From the NCBI GenBank assembly GCA_016707525.1, contig JADJHP010000004.1, positions 493,487 through 557,486 on the forward strand: 64,000 nt of DNA, given 5' to 3'. Below the pieces are notes generated by a model. That model saw nothing but the letters and a program-made list of their open reading frames with translations, was not told the origin of the DNA and searched no databases. This document shows positions 59,948 to 64,000 of this stretch, in pieces. Source of the DNA: Ignavibacteriota bacterium (lineage in GTDB: Bacteria; Bacteroidota; Ignavibacteria; UBA10030; UBA6906). A program made the translations under genes and the position numbers. How positions within the stretch are numbered: the stretch's first letter is position 1; each line of letters starts with the position of its first letter.

Positions 59948-61327
59948 ATGTCATCACACCGCATCTTCATCGTCGACGACGAGCCTCTTCTCCGGCAGTT
60001 GCTCGAACGCCATGTGACAGCGTCCTGGGGCCATACGGCCCGCACATTCCCCGATGCAGAGAGTTGCCTTGCCGCACTCGACGAGTCTCCCGACCTCATT
60101 CTCATGGACATCGGCCTGCCGGGGATCGGCGGTGTGGAAGCCTTGCGGCAGGTGCGAAAGGCCGATCCGGAACTTCCGGTGATCATGCTGTCGGCCCAGG
60201 AGAGCGTCGAGGTCGCCGTCAGCACGTGGAAGCTCGGCGCGCACGACTATCTCACCAAACCTCCCGACATCAGCCGGCTGGAAGCAAGTGTCCGCGCCGC
60301 ATTGCACGTCCGATCACTGTCACGCGAGGTGATCCGGCTCCGGGAATCCGTCGCCGCGTCGGGCAACTTCGCGAACATCGTCACACACGACGGCAGGATG
60401 CAGGATGTGCTTGCCCACGTGCAGCGGGCAAGCGACAGTGATATCGCAGTGCTCATCCAAGGTGAAAGCGGCACGGGGAAAGAGCTCATCGCCCGGGCCC
60501 TGCATTTCAACGGCCGCCGCAAGGAAGGGCCCTTCGTCGTGGTGAATTGCGCTTCGATCCCCCGCGAGCTCCTCGAGAGTGAGATATTCGGGCACGAGAA
60601 AGGCGCGTTCACAGGAGCCATCGGCCGGAAGATCGGGAAGTTCGAACTCGCGCATACAGGGACGATCTTTCTTGACGAGATCGGAGAAATGGACATGGCG
60701 CTGCAGGCGAAGCTGCTGCGTGTGATCCAGCAGCGCGAATTCGACCGGGTCGGCGGCGCCGCAACGGTCCGTGTGGATGTCCGCATCGTGTCCGCGACCA
60801 ACCGCGAACTCCGGCGCGCGGTACGCGAGAAGCAGTTCCGGGAGGATCTCTACTATCGCATCTCCTCCTTCCCCATCCACCTCCCGGCACTGCGCGAGCG
60901 CCGTTCGACGTCCTCCTCCTCGCCGAGCATTTCCTGAAGGCGCAGGCGACGAAACAGGAAAGACGGTATCCGCATTCTCCCGCTCCGCACTCCGCATGAT
61001 CTACCAGTACCCCTGGCCCGGGAACATCCGTGAACTGGAGAATGCGATCGAACACGGCGTACTCCTGTCCGGGGGCGATGGTCACCGAGAATGATCTCCC
61101 CCGTGAGCCTGCGGTCGTTCGACAGGGGGAGCACCAGAGGACGACTCGCCCACCTCTTCGACGACACCGGTGCGATCGTCCCGCTTGAACGGCTTCGGGA
61201 GGAGGCGATCCGGCACGCCCTCAAGGTGACCGGCGGGAACATTCTCCACGCTGCCCGGCAACTCGGCGTCGGCCGTGCCACCTTCTACCGCCTCATGAAG
61301 AGATACGGGATTCCGGTCGACCGGTGA
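59948..61327 (+). pseudogene. Sigma-54-dependent response regulator, several frame disruptions
   Basis: Parts in different frames add up to an NtrC-type activator of about 460 residues. Intact from 59948 to about 60903: receiver with phospho-site in LMDIGLPG, AAA+ domain with Walker A GESGTGKE, GAFTGA and Walker B GTIFLDEIGEM, ending at LPALRERR. The rest follows in other frames: DVLLLAEHFLKAQ, then TVSAFSRSALRMIYQYPWPGN, then MVTENDLP, then a Fis-type HTH (LKVTGGNILHAARQLGVGR) to the stop at 61327. Breaks lie near 60903, 60958, 61074 and 61090-61150, two needing an added base and two a removed base, so the net frame is restored. It is the natural candidate to drive the sigma-54 promoter upstream, if it is functional. 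Confidence 0.85.
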
Positions 61328-61931
61328 AATCGCACACCCCCTTCCCCGTTCCTTCTACGCCCGCCCGGTGAACACCGTCGCCCGGCAATTGCTCGGAAAG
61401 GTCCTCGTCCGCCGGTCGCGGCCATACGGTCATGTCCGGCATGATCGTCGAGGTCGAAGCATACAACGGCGCAGACGATCCTGCAAGCCATGCATTCCGG
61501 GGCCCGACCCAACGGAACCAGGTGATGTTCCTCGGGGGAGGGATCCTGTACGTGTACTTTACGTACGGGATGCACTTTTGTGCAAACGTCGTGACGGGGC
61601 GCGAGGGGAGTGGCAGCGCGGTGCTTCTGCGCGCTCTTGAACCGTGTGATGGCGTCTCTGCGATGGCAAGGCACCGTTCACGCCCTGCGTCGGAGAGGGC
61701 AACACTTCTCAGTGGCCCGGCAAAACTCTGCCAGGCCATGAAGATCGGGCGTGACGACAATGGGACGGACCTGTGTGGCGACCGGATCTGGATCGAAGAC
61801 CGGGGCCTCACGGTTCCTTCGCGCAGTATCATCACATCGCCGCGTATCGGGATCACACGGGGAAAGAAAAGCCGTGGAGGTTCTGTGTGGAGGGGAGCCG
61901 GTTCCTGTCACGGCCTGCAGACGGCTCATAG
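61324..61931 (+). pseudogene. 3-methyladenine DNA glycosylase (Mpg/AAG type), frame disrupted
   Basis: Base-excision repair enzyme removing alkylated purines. The fragments LPRSFYARP, VARQLLGKVLVRR, MIVEVEAYNGADDPASHAFRG (61438 onwards), YVYFTYGMHFCANVV and SPRIGITRG are in the right order for an AAG-family protein of about 200 residues, with the catalytic glutamate in VEVEAY. The frame shifts near 61339 (run of C), near 61425-61432, and in the G run at 61859-61862; correcting these gives GKEKPWRF and a stop at 61929-61931. GTG 61324 overlaps the regulator's stop (GTGA), suggesting coupling. Same caution as for the neighbouring broken genes. Confidence 0.8.
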
Positions 61932-61954
61932 TGCGTTGGGGAGGTACGTGACCG

Positions 61955-62031
61955 GTACGCCGGATACTTTGTAGGGGTGGTGCCTGATGGGTACGTCCGA
62001 AACCTTGTAGGGGCGGTGCATGCACCGCCCC
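61955..62031. repeat. Two direct repeats with a 22-bp GC palindrome (REP-like)
   Basis: Copies of 32 bases (61955-61986 and 61991-62022) match at 26 positions with a 36-base period and share TTGTAGGGG. The second copy runs into the perfect palindrome GGGGCGGTGCA/TGCACCGCCCC (62010-62031). It lies between converging genes and could terminate both, or be a dispersed REP/MITE-type element. Confidence 0.65.
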
Positions 62032-62044
62032 CACGCCGAACGTC

Positions 62045-64000
62045 CTACTTCAACAGGACCAACTTCTTACCGGCAGAATAGCTTCCTGCCTCCATTCGAT
62101 AGAGGTACACCCCACTCGCCAACCCCTCCGGGCTCCATTGCACCGCATGCGTGCCGGCTTCGATCTCGTCATCCACCAGCGTTGCCACCCGCTGCCCCAG
62201 GATGTCATAGATCGTCAACACCGCATGCGTGGCCACGGGCACCGCAAAGCGAATGGTCGTGGAAGGATTGAATGGATTCGGATAGTTCTGATCGAGGGAA
62301 TACGTTCCCGGCACATCGCCCGCTGCACCGCCATCCTCCCCCACGGCGCTTACGCCACTTCCATACGCGACCATCATCCCCATGCGGATGTTCGCTGCAA
62401 GCCCCGTCCATGCCGACCCGTTCCAGACGCGCGACCTCGTCGCCGAGGTGACCGTATCCGTTCGCACGATGAGGGTGTCCGTCGCATTCGTCTGCGAGAG
62501 CACGATGAAGTAGTCCGTGCCGCCGGTCACGGACACGCCGGTGCCGAGCATCTGTACATAGTTGGGGGTCCCGGCGTTCAGCATCTGCAGGGGATGCTGT
62601 ACCGTTGTTCCGAGTTTGGTACCCGGATTCCCGCCGCTGTTCGTGAAGACTTCACACCGGAGAGGCCCGTTCCCGATGATCGGCCGGTTGTTGATCGTTG
62701 TCGCATTGACCACCACAGCGGTGAGACGGCCCGTGACATCCGGCGTGAAACGTACCGCGAGCTTGCCGCTCCCGGTCAGGGCCAGCGTCGCATTGATGGT
62801 TGCGGCATCATAGGAAAAGGTCTTTCGCGTGATCGCCGCTCCCGGCGTATGCTGCCGGGCCAGCGCTTCGAGAAGATCCATCTTGCCATACCCCCACGTT
62901 GCATTCCACGTCGAGCCGGTGGATCCATCCACATCCGCGGTGGCGGTCAGCACGGCCCTGGCTTGGACAGCCGTCAGCGATGGCGAATGCTGCAGCAACA
63001 GCGCCGCCGCACCGGTCACGTGAGGCGCAGCCATGCTGGTCCCCTGCATCACCCAATGCTTCTGCCCTGGCACGATGTAGGCTGATTGGCCGGCGGTGTC
63101 AGCGGATGTGGAGAGCACGGAGATGATCCCCTGGCCCGGTGCCGCAAGATCCGGTTTCTCCCTGCCGTCACGTGTCGGCCCGATGCTGCTGAAACTTGAG
63201 ATGTTCGAGGTCCGGTCCGTACCGCTGTACACCCGGTTCGACCCGGTATAGGCTGGCCAGCCCCAGCGGGTGACCCACGAAGCCACCGTGATCGCGCCGG
63301 CCGACGTACCCGGCATGCTCACGGTCTTCACATTGTCCCCTCCCACAACGGAGACAGCCGATCCGCCGACCGAACGAGACGAAAGCCATCCATCGTAGGA
63401 CTGGGCCGACGCCGTGGTATTCGTGATGGACAGTGTCCAGGAACCGCGCGCCGGCGTTGCGGCGGTCGCATCATGCACCCAGCACTGCACATTGCGTTTG
63501 GTGTTGAGGGTGCTGATGTAATTCCAGAGCGTGATCGTTCCATCCGTTGTTACCGGGCTGTCCCCGGTTTCGCCGGCCGCCCGCATGAACTCCACGCCGG
63601 TCGGTGATGTCACGGTTGCTGTCACCGCCGTGTTCGAGCCCATCCAGAGATCGAAGAAGAACTCATCATTGCCGGTCCCCGCCGTCGGCGTGTACGTTGG
63701 CACCGTGAAGGTGAAGGTCACGGTTGCGCCACCGGCGAGGCTCCCGCCCACATGGATGCTCCCGTTCCCATCATTGCCTGCGGACACCACGACGATCCGC
63801 CCCGGGGTGGCAACAAAGGAGTTCATCGCCGTCTCGTAGGTGCGTGTGCCGTCGTGCGGTCCGTAGTGGCCACCGATGCTGTAGTTGATGACCACGGGCT
63901 TTCCAAGCGCCGAGGCCTTGTTATGGACGTAGGTCATCCCATCGATCATGCGCGACTCTGAGAAGGAGTTGTTCCCGCCCTTGATGAAGATGATATCCGC
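62045..64000 (-). CDS. Secreted S8 protease with type IX sorting domain, 5' end outside the window
   Basis: The frame is open to the window edge, so the gene starts beyond 64000; at least 651 residues are visible. The subtilase serine is in QGTSMAAPHVTGAAALLL and the oxyanion-type region in VVSAGNDGNGS. The catalytic aspartate and histidine should lie in the missing part. A large insert or domain follows (about 62,560-62,820), and the last 85 residues are a T9SS type A sorting domain (NYPNPFNPSTTIRF, IYDILGQRVATLV, SGVYLYRM). It belongs to the same secreted class as the 21393 protease but with a different architecture. Confidence 0.92.
   Translation of the reverse strand, partial: ADIIFIKGGNNSFSESRMIDGMTYVHNKASALGKPVVINYSIGGHYGPHDGTRTYETAMNSFVATPGRIVVVSAGNDGNGSIHVGGSLAGGATVTFTFTVPTYTPTAGTGNDEFFFDLWMGSNTAVTATVTSPTGVEFMRAAGETGDSPVTTDGTITLWNYISTLNTKRNVQCWVHDATAATPARGSWTLSITNTTASAQSYDGWLSSRSVGGSAVSVVGGDNVKTVSMPGTSAGAITVASWVTRWGWPAYTGSNRVYSGTDRTSNISSFSSIGPTRDGREKPDLAAPGQGIISVLSTSADTAGQSAYIVPGQKHWVMQGTSMAAPHVTGAAALLLQHSPSLTAVQARAVLTATADVDGSTGSTWNATWGYGKMDLLEALARQHTPGAAITRKTFSYDAATINATLALTGSGKLAVRFTPDVTGRLTAVVVNATTINNRPIIGNGPLRCEVFTNSGGNPGTKLGTTVQHPLQMLNAGTPNYVQMLGTGVSVTGGTDYFIVLSQTNATDTLIVRTDTVTSATRSRVWNGSAWTGLAANIRMGMMVAYGSGVSAVGEDGGAAGDVPGTYSLDQNYPNPFNPSTTIRFAVPVATHAVLTIYDILGQRVATLVDDEIEAGTHAVQWSPEGLASGVYLYRMEAGSYSAGKKLVLLK

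Noticed and set aside
61751..61951. Separate small ORF inside the glycosylase region
   Set aside because: It is an out-of-frame reading of the glycosylase 3' part with no independent signal or ribosome site.
1..64000. Mobile elements, CRISPR arrays, tRNA genes, prophage
   Set aside because: I looked for transposase-like frames, regularly spaced repeats and tRNA cloverleaf signatures and saw none. The only repeats are the two short intergenic ones listed.

Overview
The window (about 61% GC by impression) looks like chromosome of a member of the Bacteroidota/Chlorobiota (FCB) group, most likely a relative of Ignavibacteria. Two secreted S8 proteases end in type IX secretion sorting domains with the NYPNPFNP signature, there are GH97 and DUF3078 proteins, and a CIRCE-controlled groESL. 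The promoters I can read are of the TTGnnn-N17-TAnnnT type and many genes have GGAGG-like ribosome sites, which fits Ignavibacteria/Chlorobi better than classical Bacteroidia. I found no insertion sequence, prophage, CRISPR array, tRNA or rRNA; the single classical RNA gene is rnpB.

Layout. 76-4687 (+): a MacAB-like export operon (small membrane protein, HlyD adaptor, ATPase, two FtsX-type permeases) closed by a terminator. 4859-12709 (-): a DUF2461 protein and a TetR-controlled YbhGFSR-like efflux operon in which two separate ATPases flank a TolC gene. 12902-15950 (-): DUF2007 protein, hemerythrin-like protein, groES-groEL with promoter and CIRCE. 16053-19215 (-): frameshifted GH13 enzyme, rsmI, nadE. 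19254-23180: divergent GH97 glycosidase and secreted subtilase. 23166-29423 (-): lysine 6-transaminase, aldehyde dehydrogenase, purB, HtrA protease, plsY. 29438-35429 (+): larB, a fused sugar nucleotidyltransferase/pseudo-mutase, PTS IIA, unknown protein, lgt, rlmB. 35431-44593 (-): eight tightly packed genes (guaB, M24 peptidase, glycosyltransferase, purD, epimerase, meaB, unknown, NtrC-type regulator). 44632-48525: glutaryl-CoA dehydrogenase-like enzyme and a signalling cluster (NtrC-type regulator, CheY-like receiver, divergent receiver-DHp protein). 48532-57901 (+): candidate structured RNA, Nif3-like protein, zinc-ribbon protein, RNase H-like protein, rnpB, recJ, yebC, ruvC, ruvA, ruvB and an acylating aldehyde dehydrogenase. 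58106-64000: mscL, DUF3078 protein, a sigma-54 locus, 3-methyladenine glycosylase and a second subtilase running off the window.

The most unusual locus is 59499-61327. A consensus sigma-54 promoter (TGGCAC-N5-TTGCA) precedes an unlisted 47-residue hydrophobic peptide gene, then a large branched hairpin ending in six T, then a receiver-AAA+-Fis sigma-54 activator whose reading frame is broken about four times. mscL and the glycosylase on either side are also frame-broken, giving eight indel-like disruptions in 3.5 kb against one in the remaining 60 kb. This could be real decay or a local consensus problem, and it decides how the locus should be read.

Other points of interest are a receiver-DHp protein with no kinase domain, a sigma-54 activator with GAFTNA in place of GAFTGA, leaderless or nearly leaderless transcripts predicted for larB and the receiver-DHp gene, a promoter-terminated RNA of about 150 nt before the Nif3 gene, and a nucleotidyltransferase fused to a mutase domain that has lost its catalytic serine loop.
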